Shown one piece after another: positions 1-14,100 of a DNA stretch of 64,000 nucleotides. Made by a program: the position numbers and the translations under genes. How positions within the stretch are numbered: the stretch's first letter is position 1; each line of letters begins with the position of its first letter. Below the pieces are notes generated by a model that saw only the letters and a program-made list of their open reading frames with translations, did not search any database and was not told the DNA's origin. The DNA comes from Lichenostomus cassidix (Eukaryota > Chordata > Aves > Passeriformes > Meliphagidae), in NCBI GenBank assembly GCA_008360975.2, contig CM039183.1:49382850-49446849 (forward strand), given 5' to 3'.

Positions 1-3000
1 TATATGTGAGCAAGTGCAATTGCTTGCCAGTTGTAGCCTCTCCCTGAAACACTATTTTCAGCTTCCATATCATTTCCCATCACAAGAGCCAGACAACTGC
101 ACTGGGAAATGGCTCCAACAGACCCAAGAATGGAGAGGATATGAAGCTACTCATCAAACCAGGTTCTGGCTGCACAGTTGGCTGCAGCCAACTGCTCGTT
201 GCTGCTTTATCCCACAGCTCAGCAGAAGGAAGTGTCCAACCAAAGGGCCATCTTTAGGCTTGAAGAGTAACCTGGTAAAATTGTAACCTTAAATTCTAAA
301 GGATATTCTACTATAGCTCCAATATCCTGTTGCATGGCTTTCAACACAACACCACGTGCTAAAATTGCTTTTATTGCAGTTATTTTGCACTTTGAATCTG
401 CTCATATAATAGCAGTTTGTGTAACATTCAAATAATGTTATGGATTAACATTTATATTTTCTTTCAGCTCTAATGACACATCATGAAAATTACCCAAGAG
501 TAGAAGAAATGTGAAGGAAACTTCTAGACAAGAACAGTGAACACCACAATTAAACACAACCAGTTAGAAACAAAACTCTATAGTCTAAACCAGCTTGCAA
601 ATTATTTGTTATCCTAAAAGCAACTTCCATTGTTCTTCCTGAGCCAACCTGTCTGTATGGGTTATGAGCATCAAACGATGTCCATCTCAGTGATGGTCTT
701 CCAGAACTCTTACCACAAATTTTACATCACACCAAAATTTAGCGTTTACCAAAAACATCACCACAATTTTCCTATGTTCATTGCTATTTATATTTAAGAT
801 TTATGCCAAAATGGCATTTATTTTGATGAATGATGACAAGACACATGATGACACCCCTGACAAATATTAAGTTTGATATGGGGAAATGTGAATATCGGCA
901 AGCTCTCAATCTTCAATTTATTGTTTTCATCAACCCAACCCCAGCTCTAATTTGGTAGCATTTTATTTTGGTCATAGAGCTCACCTAGTAGAACAAGTCA
1001 TACTTTGTTAGCTCTTGCCCAGGGGATAGGTGTGTTTCTCAAATTATACTCTTACAGACTGGGAATAAAGAGGATAGGTTGGGAAAGAAAATCATTATGG
1101 AGCTGGGCTTCAATTTAAGTAGAGACAGTGGAAAAGAAAATACTGACAATATTGGCACACTTGGATTTTTTCATACAGTGAAATATTGGGAAAAAATCAG
1201 CAAATGTAACCCTTAAAATATTTTTAATGCACCTTATTGTAAAAAAATACCTTATTTCACTTCATGTTCACCCACCAACCTTATGACTCTGTGTACTAAA
1301 CAGCCTTTGTATTTTGTACAAGTATTTTCTATTTGGCTAACATCTGCTCTACAAAGACAAGTTTTATATTAAAGCTACCAGAATTTAATGCTCGTGTTAC
1401 TGGAGATGCATGTTTTTAATAATCCTGAAAATGTGTGGATACTACAGTATTTCATATTTCAAGGAAAATTGCTGCAATTGACGTGTAAGTTTTGAGTAAA
1501 TTAATTACTGCTCATGAGAAGGCGCCAGGTTAATAACTCTGGAGAATCTTGTCTATTTTTGTTCCATTTGGATCTGTAAAATGCCTGAATTTTTATATTA
1601 GAAATGCAGATCCTGTCTAGCCTGGAAGATCAAGAGTCTGCAAAATGGTGACTCTGCAAGAGTAACAAAATCAAGTTCAGACAACAAAAAAGCCAATTTC
1701 ATTTGGGCCTCCAACAAGTTTTTTAACCCTTTTGAAGCACTAAAACAACAGAAGTAATTTGCCAGTTAGCAGAAAATAAAACTCCATTCATTTTGGTCAT
1801 CAGGTCAGCATGGTTGTTTCATGTAAGTCACTGAGAGGGTCAGGAGCATCTCTGCATGGCACACAGAAGGCACAAGGCCCTCGAGGGATGCTGCTTCTGA
1901 ATTACCCACAGGCAAATCAGGGGGACTTGAAATAGAGAAGTCCTAAGTTTCAGCTTTGGCCTGTCCTATCCTAAATACAAACAGATGGAAAGAACACAAT
2001 TGCTAAAAAATCTAAATACAGCTTTATAGTTCAGTTTAACTTTGTAATATTTTTAGTTTGCAATGTTTTCCCTTTACCTACATTTTTTGGGAGAAAAACA
2101 TGTAAAATTATTAATTATTTAATTAAAATGTCTATAAACAATTACATAAACAACTTGACTGCAGTTTACCAGAGCTCTGCAACCATATGAGCAACATCTT
2201 TACGTGTAATTTCTCAGATGATAGACTTCTATTAATCTGTCATCTATTGCCTGGGAATTGAGCATCTCTGGGCAGTATTCAAATTTATGGTCTTGAGTGC
2301 AAAAAAAGATAATAAAGTAGGGCGGGAAAAAAGCTTACTCTCAAATTTACTAATATCAAATAATGGTGTTCTTTTCCTCAGAATTTTTCAGACTTTAGCT
2401 GACACACAGTAAGTAGAGGCACATTTGTGCATTCATGCTTTTCCAAAAAAAATAACCACCTATAACTTCTCCCAGTGGGTAGCATCAATCTAAAAACAAT
2501 CAGGAAAAGCTTTATAAACTAGCAGTGAACAAAAGATGTTTCTGGTGTCATGACAAAGCCAACACTGACACAGCGGAGTTAGCAGGGCATTGTATTCCTC
2601 TTGAGCAGCTACTGCAAGCTTCAGCAAATGGAAAGACCAGCATCATGATTCAATCACAATGTATTTCTCAGTTTAGGATCAAAGTGCCAGGCCGGCAGAT
2701 TTCTGCCAGCTGAAAAACAGGTACAGTCACTTTGTCAGAAAAAAAAAAAAAATTGGGTGGGGGACTAATGTGAAAACAAAGAGTAAATTTCATTTCTGCC
2801 CTGGTTCCTCCTTGGTGCTAAGCCTGCTGGTACATCCCCACACCAGGCACTGCTGCTCATGACCAAGTGCACCTGCAAGTGGCTGAGTCCAGAGGGTGTC
2901 CCAGAGCCCAGAGCAGGCACAGAGGTGCCAGCAGCCATCCCAGCAGCTCTAGGGCAGCTGAGAGCACCAAGAGCTGTGATCCTGCTCTTCACACTACTAA

Positions 3001-5460
3001 CATTAGAGATAAGGATACTTAAAATATGGCAGAGAAAAACGGAGGGGATTTACATATCACAAGACATAAATGAAAGCAAGTTAACATTTAAGCCTTCCCT
3101 TAAACTGAAGTCTTCACTGTGGCTTTCCAAAATTTAATTTTTTTTTTCCCAAGTCAACAAGATTAAAAAGAAGCAAATGTAGAAGATGGGAAGTGGCACA
3201 TAGAATTCTTCACCAGATAATAATAAAACAGTGGTTTTTATAAAACCTAAGAGGAAGAGAGGCACCAAGACTGAGTGATTGCCTTCCTCAGCGAGTTGCT
3301 GCGGCAGACCTGTGCTGCAGCACAAGGCTGCTCATCATCTGGTGGTGCCAAGGGAAAAGGAGCAAAAAATGGAAGAGAATACCTGCAAACTAGCACCCTC
3401 CAATTTACAGTTTCCTAGGAGGATTAAGGAAACACATGTTCCATTGTAACAAAGAAGCAGCCCAATTTCACCTGCTTAAACAAGTATTAAATTCACCTGG
3501 CCAGCAGTAAGAGAACAAATTTAGAGCTACTGACTGTATAGCCATAAAGAAACTCTTCTTTTAGTAACTGAAGTTTTATGAATTTAGTTACATCTTCCAC
3601 TTGTGAGCAAACAAAAAATTAAATATGCTGTGGAAATGATGTTTTATTGGTGCTTTTCCCTCCGATCCTTTACACATCTCCAGCTATTTACAGAGCACTT
3701 TTGTGTACCTGGCATTCACATGTTCCACGTTGATAAATGAAAGCAATGAATGCCAGAACTGCAGCAATAACACATCTCAGAGATGTGGAGATTCCAGCAC
3801 TGGTAGGGAACAACCTAGATTAATGACATTCTGCAGGGAAAGCACGCATCTCTCAGTCAAAGGGACAATGATTTAAAGGTCAGGTCCCAGTACTGCCAGT
3901 CCCACCTGGGTCAGCAGTGATTTGGACAGCACAGAACATCTCGGCTGGGTACCACAACACCACTCCAATTCTCTATTTATCACAGCACAGGAGTGCTGGG
4001 GTGCAGAGCTGGCACAGCCATCAGCCTCACTTCACTCATCAGGGAGCTGCAACCCCACAGCCAGCACCAGCACTGCTGGCTGCATGCAGATCCACAACAC
4101 AGCATTTCCCCTCAGCATCTCCCTTTTCTGACATTTTCCATCTTTGCTCCCAGTTACACTCCCTTTGTCTACCTCACTATGTGATGCCATGAGTCACAGG
4201 TTAAATTTCCCTGCTCTGGGAGAAAAAGACACTGTGTTCTTATTGTGTCCTCTCCAGCTGTCCCTCTCCATGCTGCTCTAACCACTGCATCTCTTCTTCA
4301 CCTCACATTCCCTCACTCTGCCTGGGACACCCAGCTCAGAACCTGACTCCCCAGTTCTACCTCTTCCCTCAAAGGCTTTCTTCACATTAAGGTGTCCAGA
4401 AATATTCAGAACTGCTGACTCTCCCTTGTTACCATGTCTGCCTTGCTGATATTTTATTTTTAAGAGAACCATATGAAAAGCAGCATGACAATGAAGCAGA
4501 GCCAAGCCACTACTCAGAAACTATTAGAAACTAATTTCCTTAAAAACATAAAATATAAACACTTGCACAGTAGGAAGAGGCACAAAAGCCCTCCAATATC
4601 AAAATGAATTTTTTTTTCCTTTTTGTAAAGCATGATATCATTGTAGCACCTCTGAATTTTTAGAGGAAAGTAATTTTTAAAAGTATCTTTTGGTTTGTTG
4701 AGTTAAAAAATAAACGGAGAGAGCAAGCACATAAAAGACAGAGAAAGAGAAAGAAACAAGTCGGGGTTTTCCACCTTAGAAATAATGCAAACATACTTGA
4801 GATAGAACACCAAAACACCTGCTACCTAGATATTTTAAAAACTTTTAAATGCATAAAGATATTTTGGAGAACTTTTTTTAGATAATTTAAGATTTAATTC
4901 TGCAAAGGTTTATGCCTTTGATAGACAACATGAGCAGCTCCCTTTAGGTGGTGCAAGAAAACAAAATGTATGTATCTGTAGAACTGTGCCCTGAGAACTG
5001 CATGAATTCCCAAAATACAAACAAGGATTCTAGAAACAAATCAGAAAATTTCTTTGGAGCATTCTTATCCAATTTCAGTATTTGATATGGCACTAACTGA
5101 GCAGAAAAACCTCTAATAAATTAAAATTGCAAAGAATGCAAGATACACAGACTTTTATCTATCTTTTTCATCCATATCTGCAGATTTTTGTGCAATCTTC
5201 TCCCAAAACTCAGCATTCAGTTTGTATCCATAATTTCAGGCTTTTCTATATTTTTATCCTATTTCACCAAGGCAGGTATTCAAAATGCCCTCATTTTGGT
5301 AGCTCTTCTTCAGTTCATGTTATTTAGTTTTGTGGTGCCTATAAAGTAATTTCACAGCAGACCCTTATTCACTATCAGATGTTGTTATTATCCTACACAT
5401 TTATGTAGGATTTTTATTATTTCAGAAATAACAGAATATAAACAAAAACTTTTCTGTGTT
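1..5460. other. gene-free intronic DNA
   Basis: AT-rich sequence with very few CpGs. It holds a 14-base A run at 2739-2752 and some CT-rich text around 4200-4400. I see no exon with flanking splice signals, no RNA gene and no clear transposon. Confidence 0.6.
2739..2752. repeat. poly(A) run (14)
   Basis: Uninterrupted A14 in intronic sequence. It may be the decayed tail of a retroposed insertion, but nothing recognisable precedes it. Confidence 0.9.
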
Positions 5461-5673
5461 ATCACAGCAATATTCTGCAAGCAAGATTTTTTCTCCCCCA
5501 TGCAATTTGTCTGTTTTCTATGTATTTACGTCCACGGGATTCTGCTGGTATCCAGAGCTCCAGACAGTACTGTGAACTCATCCACATACAATCACAGTCA
5601 TAAAACATGTGCTGAACCTGAATAAAATCAATATCTCCAAAAACAGTGACATAAGTAGAAAACTCATATTTAC

Positions 5674-5704
5674 CATCTGGCTCAGAATATTCTGCATCCA
5701 TCAT
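5674..5704 (-). CDS. NHSL1: candidate alternative first coding exon of NHSL1
   Basis: On the minus strand an ATG at 5704 (a second ATG follows directly) opens ten codons, MMDAEYSEPD, plus one base, followed at once by GTAAAT, an acceptable 5' splice site. The exon would end in phase 1, the same phase as the established first coding exon at 37662. Joining to an exon 2 starting CT would give Ala followed by the VSNLD stretch known from NHSL1 isoforms with short alternative N-termini. About 300 bp immediately upstream on this strand is unusually CpG-rich for the intron. I do not recognise the peptide with certainty. The frame also stays open for 80 codons without splicing (to 5462), so an unspliced reading cannot be excluded. 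Exon status is inference. Confidence 0.3.
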
Positions 5705-6010
5705 CAGGTGTCAGCAGGGACAAAGCGAAGCGTCTCGGAGCACCAGCAAATGGGCTGCTTCAACTGAATGGTTTGGATGCAGTTTGACAATGAAAACACT
5801 TTTTAAAACAGAAAACAAGCAGGCAACAGCAAGCTGAATAGTGGGTGGAAAGCTCTAGTAAGCGCATTCTGTGGCACAGGCAGCTGCAAATCACAACAGG
5901 CCATTCTGCCGGTTTGTCAAGGGATCGCTACGAGTTAACACAACTTGCAAACAATAAATATCATTCTGGCGACTCGTAAAGATCCATTAATTTTGTCCAC
6001 GTTTATCAGA
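5705..6010 (-). promoter_or_regulatory. CpG-enriched segment; possible intronic promoter
   Basis: About ten CpGs in 300 bp (for example around 5723-5735, 5860, 5927-5935 and 5969-5976) stand out from flanks that have almost none. There is no CR1 or other repeat signature, and it lies directly upstream, on the minus strand, of the candidate exon at 5674-5704. This suggests a regulatory element or a weak alternative promoter; no TATA box was seen in the proper place. Confidence 0.3.
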
Positions 6011-8097
6011 GATTGTATCTCAATTCATACAACTGTGTATAAAAGAGCCTGTCCTCCAAAGCAAATTACTTCAGCTCCTCTTTAGTAAATATCTTTAGAA
6101 ACAAAACAGGAGTCAAAGTTTTCACAGTTTGAAAGGCACAAATGAAAACAGTACTTTTAAATCGACTCTAAATGAAAGCAGAGTGGAGTGAAACAGCTAT
6201 ATTCCCAGCATTTGTACCAGGAAAAACACCCATGCAGATGGTTTGCTCAATATCACTTTTTTTTGGTGACAGAAGAATCAGTGTTGCCCATTTGCATTAG
6301 AACGGCCAGACAAAATCTCTGTGTGTGATAATTTGCTGTAGCTAGAGAGAATTTGCAATGAGAGTTTGAAAGTTTTCATAGCAACCCCCAGTGTCCCTGT
6401 GTGCATGAGGGATTAGAAAGGAGACGGACGCTTCCTTTGCTGGCTGCTCAAGCCCAGTGACACAGGGCACAATCCCAATGCCACACACCTTGAGCTTCGT
6501 CTAGGCTGAGCTCCAAACTTCCTGACCCTTCCTTTGGTGTCTTTAGTTATTCATCCTTCCCTTGCCTAAACACCCTGCCTTCTCTTCCCCTTCTTTTCCA
6601 GCTCTCCGTTTGAAGCTGCTAATGCAGGTCATTCCAACTCTGGCAATCGGCGGGTACTTTTTGGGGTTGAGCTGTATCACTTTGACTCTGATTTCTCTCT
6701 ATATATTTTTTAAGTCATCTGAATGAATGAAGGGCAATTCTTACACACTAAAGATTTATGCAGATAAGTGACACTGTACACACATACAATTTTTAACACA
6801 CAAACACTATGACAAAAAATTATTTTATACTTCAATGCTTTATGCAATAAAATTCAAGAAGTTGCTCAATAGAAAACCCTCATTGTAAGAAATTGTTTCT
6901 GACACTCATCAGGAACTGGAAGCATATATCTTGATACATTTTATAAAGACAAATGCCTGCCCAGCAAAATCAATGTATTGCAAGGCCAGTAGATAGGTCC
7001 CTTGTAGGACTGCATTTGTCATTAGTGCCTGAAATTCTTGGAAGGCTATCCAATGAAAAATGTAATCAAAGATAGTACAGATATTTTCTAGAACTCTTCT
7101 GGCTGCTTCCTGCAAACATATATGATAATGCACAGGTAGCTACAAACCATGGCTATCACAGTGCTCTCATTCAATTCCTCAAGAGTTTAAAAGATGCAGA
7201 TTCCATTAGGAAACAAGAGTACTTCAGCTAACTGCAGGGCTTATTACCATGCAAAGCTTTTCCACAATGGATGGAAAAACTCCATTGTGTGCCAAATTCT
7301 CATTCAAACTAGCATAACTCACAAACTATAAATGTGTAGTAATAATATACACAGTGAATATTTAATGTCAGGTATGCTTAGCTACGAAGGAAGCCCTTTA
7401 ACAGCTACATAAAAAAGGCAAAATGAAAGGAAAATTCTTGAGAATTACCTATAAAGAGAGTAAAATATGCAAGTTTGTGCTGGAGATCAGAAATCTTACT
7501 TTACAATAGGCAATGAGAGGGAAATAATTAAACATCAGACAACATGATATGCCTGGAAAAACACTGGGGGAAAAACCAACTTGTCTAACTTCAGAAACAC
7601 AGAAAGTAGCAAAAAAACCTGAAGTTCTGCATTTTGGCTAATTTATTTATTTCACCATTTAAATTTTATCCTTTAATACAATAAAGATGGTAAATGTTAT
7701 TTAAAAAATAGAAAATACAGCATAAAGTGAGGCCCTTGCAGAGTCAACAAAGATACAAATTGAACTGATTATTATTGTTTAATGTCACTAATATCTTCCA
7801 CACGTGGAGTAGATTTTGTAGGATACACAGTTACAACCAAAAGCCCTTCATCAGTCTTTAGTGACAATCAAAGTTAGCACTATCACCTTTATTGTCTCAA
7901 AACAACCAAAGCTGGGAAAAAACATTGTTACTGTAGCCTCAGAGAGCCCTTCACCATACCAGCAGCTACATAAATGTAGTGTGATGGCTTTGAATTACCT
8001 TATACCTAAGGGAAGGGCAGGAATCAATTGCTCACCCTCTGCCTCATCCCAAGCAGTAGGAAAAGGTGAGCCAATTGCCATGTTTATTGTGTTTGAT

Positions 8098-8157
8098 AAA
8101 ATATACAATGTATACATTCTTGATAAAAGATACATTGTATTTTGTAAAATATACAAT
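8098..8157. repeat. AT-rich direct/inverted repeat cluster
   Basis: AAAATATACAAT occurs at 8098-8109 and again at 8146-8157. Between them TACATTGTATTTT (8131-8143) is an imperfect inverted copy of the first element. The segment could fold into a weak AT hairpin; no function is implied. Confidence 0.6.
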
Positions 8158-11100
8158 TTACAATGTACAAAGACCATGCCTGTGGTACCCGGCCTGGGAT
8201 GCCAGCAGATATGCTGATGGGGACACTGGGTTTTCCTGCTGCAGAGTGAGGTCTTCCCAACAAGTAGGAGCATTTCCAGTTACTTCCCTTGAAAGGAAGA
8301 ACATCTTAAAATGCTTTTTCCATATTTCCATGGCCTTTGAGGTTTCGCAGTCTCTTGGCAGGGTTGGTTTCTCTTTCCTCTCACTCCAGGTAGCAGCCTG
8401 TCACAGAGGGAGTGATATGGGATAGAAAATGCAGCCTCTTGCTGCCAACAACAAGCTGCCCCTCTTCAGGGACCAAAGGGAAGATGAAGAGTTACCATAA
8501 GAGCATGAAACACAAAAGGCTGAGGAGCAATGGCAAGGGCCTGAATCACTGGTGGCTGAGCTCATTAAAAGAAAAGAAAAATTAAGTGAAAAATAGAGGG
8601 AAATGTGTCTAGTCATATTAACAGCATTTGGAATTGTTTAACAAAACCTGACTCTAATACATGTGTTCATTAGAAGGAGACTTGCAGCAAGTAGATACAA
8701 ATCTCCACCTTAGAAGTACTCACAAAAAGTAAGTGACCATCCAGATTTCAGCCAGAATAAAAGTTTGTTTTATCTTGTTGATAAATCATGTAACATATAA
8801 GCATCTTTCCTTTTTTAAATAACAGGCATCACTTACAACCTTAATGCATTTCATCTGTAACATTGCTTCCTGTTCCTGATAGGGAAAGGAAAATTCATGA
8901 GGCAAATATTTAGCTCCAGGCAACAGGCCAGTATAGCAACAGAAAGTTTTACACTTGTGCCAAGATTTCTTGGTTTCCTTTTAAAATGAAAATCGTGACA
9001 ATTATCTTGATGCTCTCTGATGAATCAGATCTGTCTATATGAAAAAAAGACTTTTTTTGTTTCCAACACGCTATTTTACAAGCTTATTCACTTTCTTTAA
9101 AAAAAGCAGCTTATGTACCAACTTAAAAGCCAATGTGCTTGCATGAAAACATTCGTAACCAGTCAAGCCACAGAGATTTTCAGTCAGAAAACCTGAAATG
9201 TGAATTGAAAGAGATACAGAATTTCTCCAAGGGGATGAATTTAGAGACACTTTTCAAAAAAATACAGTTACTGTCCTCTGTGTTCAACATTTTCCAATCC
9301 ACACAATAAATCTGACTGACTTGTACTGTCAATCCTTGGTAATGTCAGCATTTCAAAAACTATTGGGCAACAAATTAAAGCTTCAACTGAACTTGAAAAA
9401 AGCCGAAGTACTTCACACACCATGCCCATGCTGTTTACCACCACAATTTTAAATTTGTTGTTCTGATCCTTTGTATCATACATGCTCAGTTTGTTCTGAG
9501 GTCTTCTCAACACCACTCTTGGGCTGTTGTCCCACCAAGCATGAAAATCATCCATTGGTTTGTGGGTAGGAATATGAATTCTGCCCATTTTTAATCCCAG
9601 TTTTAACTGTGGTCTCACACTGAGCAGCAGTTTAAGAAAGGCTAAGGTCATTCCAGTTTGCAAAAAGTTCTGGCTCATTTCCAGTAGGTTTTCTAAAGCC
9701 TAAGTTATCCTGTTATTTTTCAATTTGCTAAGATTCAAGAATCTAATCTGTTTCTAATGTGTATTTGTTTCCATTGCCTTTGCAGCTCTTTCCCCAGAAA
9801 TCTCCTCCTGTCTCTCATGAATTTGCTTCTTGACCAGCAGCTGATTGCTCCCACTGGTAAAGCTGAATCCAAGAGTACTGCAGGTACAAAAGTTCACAGC
9901 AGAGAACAGCATCTACATTTGGGCAAGAACTTACCATTTCCTGGAGTTCTGCCTCTCTCTCCTTCTCCTCTGCCTGGCAGAACTGCAATTTCACTTTCTG
10001 CTCCCAACAGAACGAGCACACAAGCATATTTGCAACAAGCAAACTCTTGTTAAACATGATGTCATACGCAGGGTTCAAATCCCATCACACACAGAACCCA
10101 ATTCTTTTGGCAGTCAATTTTCCCCGCTGGGAATTACCAGAATTCATTATTATCAGGAGAGGAGCAAAAAATAAGGTAAGTAAATAAATAGAGGCAACTT
10201 GACAATAACCAGGGAAGCCCTCGCTGTCACCCAGCAGCTTCCCAGCTGTAAACCTGCCCCTCTGCTGTAGACACAACAGATCTCTTCCACCACTCTCTGC
10301 TTACACTGTTGCTATACAGAAACATTACTTTCTGTACAGGCAGAAAGACCCTGAAACCAGATACTCTGCAGCTCTTCAACCGGTGCTTGTAATTCTTTAC
10401 TCTGTCCCCCAAGACAGAGAACAGCACCCTGAAGAAGTATTTCAAGCCCATTTCAAAAGGAATCATACATTATGCAAAGCTCCTTTCACAATAGACACCA
10501 GGACTAGAGATCCATGGTGGAAAGTTACTAGACTTATGAATAAAATACAAAACCAGGACTCATTGCATTGGATTCTGTGTTTTCCTCAGCCATTCACTTT
10601 CTGTATTATCCAAATCCAAATCTCTTGCCATAATAATCCTGTGGTCAGACATGCCCCTCTGTACCACAGAGTGTTCACATGATTGCATACCTGTGATATG
10701 TGCAGACATGATGACAGTACCTAATTTTAATTGTTAGATCTTTATCCATGAGTTTGCTCTATTTTCTTAATACAGCTGGTGTTAGTCCAATGATTGCAAA
10801 ACTGCCCCATACAGAACTTCCTTTTTATTGGAGAAGTTTCCACTGATTGTAATTAATGAAACTGAATTATAGAAATTAAAATGGACTCTTTTTGGATTTC
10901 CTTGATAAGAACTATCCCAAATCAGTTTTGCCCAACCAGAGGTTTTGATCTGAGAGAAGAGGAATCCTTGTGTTCTTTTAAGCATCCATCATCGAAATCT
11001 TGTGGTAAAAACCACTGTTCTGAACATGCTCCATCTGGAGCTATACAGGGTCAATGCTCAAAACCAAACTACCAGGGATGATACACAGGGTAGAATATTT

Positions 11101-11114
11101 AAAAAAAAAAAAAA
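11101..11114. repeat. poly(A) run (14)
   Basis: A14 followed by an A/C-rich stretch to about 11130. Simple sequence inside the intron. Confidence 0.85.
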
Positions 11115-14100
11115 CCAAACAAAACCCAACCAGAATATAGTGTATTATTACTCCTGCAGCATTATATTATTTGTGGCTGAGTTCTATTTCTGTTAGCTTT
11201 TAAGTGAACTCAGTTAAGTATAATTTCTATATTTGACCTCCCCTGAGATGGCCTATTATGATTTTATGAAGTTAGTATACGTTTCACAGAGCAGCTAAAA
11301 GTGGAGAAAGTGGAGAAAAGCAAACCCTTGAGCAAAAACAAGCCAGGGGACTCTTCCACAGACACTGCCCTGGAGAATGCAGGGATTGCCTTTTCTTTTC
11401 AATTTTTTTTCCCCCTAATCCCATTCATTATTTTGTGGAAAAGATGGAACCTATATTTGAACATATATATTTGGTATGAATATGCAAATATTAAAACTAA
11501 AAATGTACAGCTATTTCTCTCAAAGCATACAGCAACCATTATTGGGAAAGGGCAATGAGCAAGATTGGGTACGCTAAAATAAATGTAATTACATTTTAAT
11601 CTTTGGAAGTTAAACAGCCCTTCAGAAGGGTCAGGAATCAAATGTTTCATCATGCATGAATTATACACTGGTTTTACTTTCTTCTGCAAGATCTTAACCA
11701 ACCTCAGGCACAAGGAACAAGAAGGGCAGCTGAGAAATGCTCTGGTAGCAGGAGAGATGTACCCACATACAGCACAACATCTGCTTTTTCTGAGATGCCA
11801 CATTCCAAGCCTAAACCGGAAATCTCTGCAGTATTTGCTGTAAGTATCAGGTTTTGTACAGAGGAATACAAGCATGAGTTCCCATGCTTACAGGCACAGT
11901 AGCTGATGCACCCACACAGTCTCAACCAGGCGCGAAGGTTCAGTTTCTCTCTCTCCACCAAAAAGGCCATCTTACGGCAGGTGTTCCACCTGGCTGTTTA
12001 AATATAAACAAACACAAATAATCTCCTCTTCCTTCTCTTGTTCTTGCCACTTAAATCAGGTCCCTTCTTTTATCATTTCCCCTCACATACTCTTCCTGCA
12101 CCCCCAGTGCTGGCCTGCCCTCTCTTTCATATCTCTTTGTGTCACCTGAGGCTTCCTTGCCTTCAAACTTCCCTCAGCTCCATCAGACCCTCCTGCCAAG
12201 CCTCCCTGCCTGCATGGTATAAGGTCAAAGGAGAGTGCTCCCTACAGGTGTTTATGTAAGACACAGGCTTTTGACTTGCAATTTCTTCTTCAGTACCACA
12301 TTAAAACTCCAATTCAGGGCATGTTGAAGTATGTGAAAGCAAGAGAAGCAACTGATGCCCCAAGCTCAGATTAATCCAGCACTCCTGAATGAGAATGTGG
12401 CCCCCATCCTTCCCCACTGCCCTGCTTGCCATGATTTAACTCTTGCTCTGGGACAGGCAAAGGGAAGTGCTGGGCAGGAAACTGCCCCGGTGGAGGATGC
12501 ATCAACCTCCTCCTTATCCCAACTTTGCCTTCAGCTACAGCAGAGGAATGCGAGTTGCAGCACCGGCTTAGGAGGAGTTATTAGTGGTAACAGGATTAAA
12601 ACAGGAACTGGAGAGAGGCCTTGATTTCAACAGGAAGAACTGAAGAAATGCACTCTTCACTGGATTGTTCAGTGCTTCCTATTAGCTCACATGAATTAGA
12701 CTTCCTAGTAAATATAAGGATATGGGAAGAGTTTATCCCTGTTTTTGTTAGTGATAAATGATAGAGCAGGAATTAGGAAATCAAGCCTTGTAAGTCTACT
12801 CCAGTGCTCAACCAACTGAACAAGGTTATATATGCAAACACAAAATAGCTTTCAATGGCATGCTGCTCTGCCGCTTACAAAATGTCCATCTCTATTACTT
12901 TGTGGCATTCAGAAAAAGCCATGGAGGGGCATAAAAAGTGCACCAACAGAAATCAAGGTTAAAAGAAAAACCTGAGCCCCAAAATCAGCGCTCTCTGCAT
13001 TTTTGGTTCTGCACTCACATAGGTAAAACTCTACTTACACATTAAGAGACTAAATATTACCACCACCATGAAACCCCGAACAGCCCTCCTTCCACGCCAT
13101 GCTAAACTCCAAGAAATCAAGCAACATTGCTGAGAGTCTACAATCTCAGCACTCAGGATCAATGTCAGAAATGACAAGGCATTAGGGATAGGGAAAAGAA
13201 CCACCATTAGTCTTAAACATTTCCTTTGAATAAACAGTTTTCTATTAGTGACACTAAAAATTAAATAAAAACTTCAGTGTTTCGATTGTAGTTTGAGTAT
13301 GACTTTGGGACAGGTGGTCTTCTTCTGAGACAAAGTTCCAAGAAGTCACCACAACCCAAAACATCCCAGATATACAGCCTGTGGAGTGGCACCAGCTTCC
13401 CAGTCTTCAGACAGTCTCCCAAGCTGTTTAAGACTAGCCTAAGAAATGAACACATGCATAGAGGTAGAACCAGTTTAAAAAACAACTCTAATGAAAAGCA
13501 ATTAAGCAGTAATTCTACACAGGGCAGTAAATAGCCACCAATATGCCTGCTCCTACTGGCATGTCTACTAGTCATCCTTTACAGCGTTCCCAGCTAAACT
13601 CTCTATATAGCCATGCCTCCAAACACAGTCAAGGGAAAGTGTGCTAAGTAGTAATCTCCTCATCCCAAGGGGAATTGCAAAATCAGGCCCCATGTGCACC
13701 CTACATAGAAGAGAGATAATATTCAAGGGCACACTTGTTTGTCCCAACAAGAGAGGTTTTTGGGAAGCATCAATACCAAAGGAAAAGGTACAGAACAAAT
13801 GAAAACAGGGTAGAGATGTGCAAGGGAGGAGAGGTGGAGAAAACCAGCAGGAAGAGGAAACTTGATTTTAATGCAAAAGGAGATGAGACACCACTGAATA
13901 AGGCAGACAGGGTTGAAACTGAGAAGGAGCATTCCTCTTACTCTGGCTTCCTGAAAAGCGAGATTATGGAGGCAAACTAAAAGTTCTGAATTTTCAGCAA
14001 AAGACAACAAATCAAAAACATAACAAGCACAGACATGACTGTTCAGTCATTAGCAGTAGTTTCTGGTTGAATTAAACCCACCAATTCTGAATAACCATAT

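Noticed and set aside
9268..9678. 136-codon open frame, minus strand
   Set aside because: No recognisable domain, no splice signals in register, and AT-rich intron composition; most likely chance. A protein search with a clear homologue would reverse this.
11399..11875. 158-codon open frame with CxxC pairs, minus strand
   Set aside because: Cysteine pairs are irregular and match no zinc-binding domain I know; the frame overlaps others and lies in non-coding intron.
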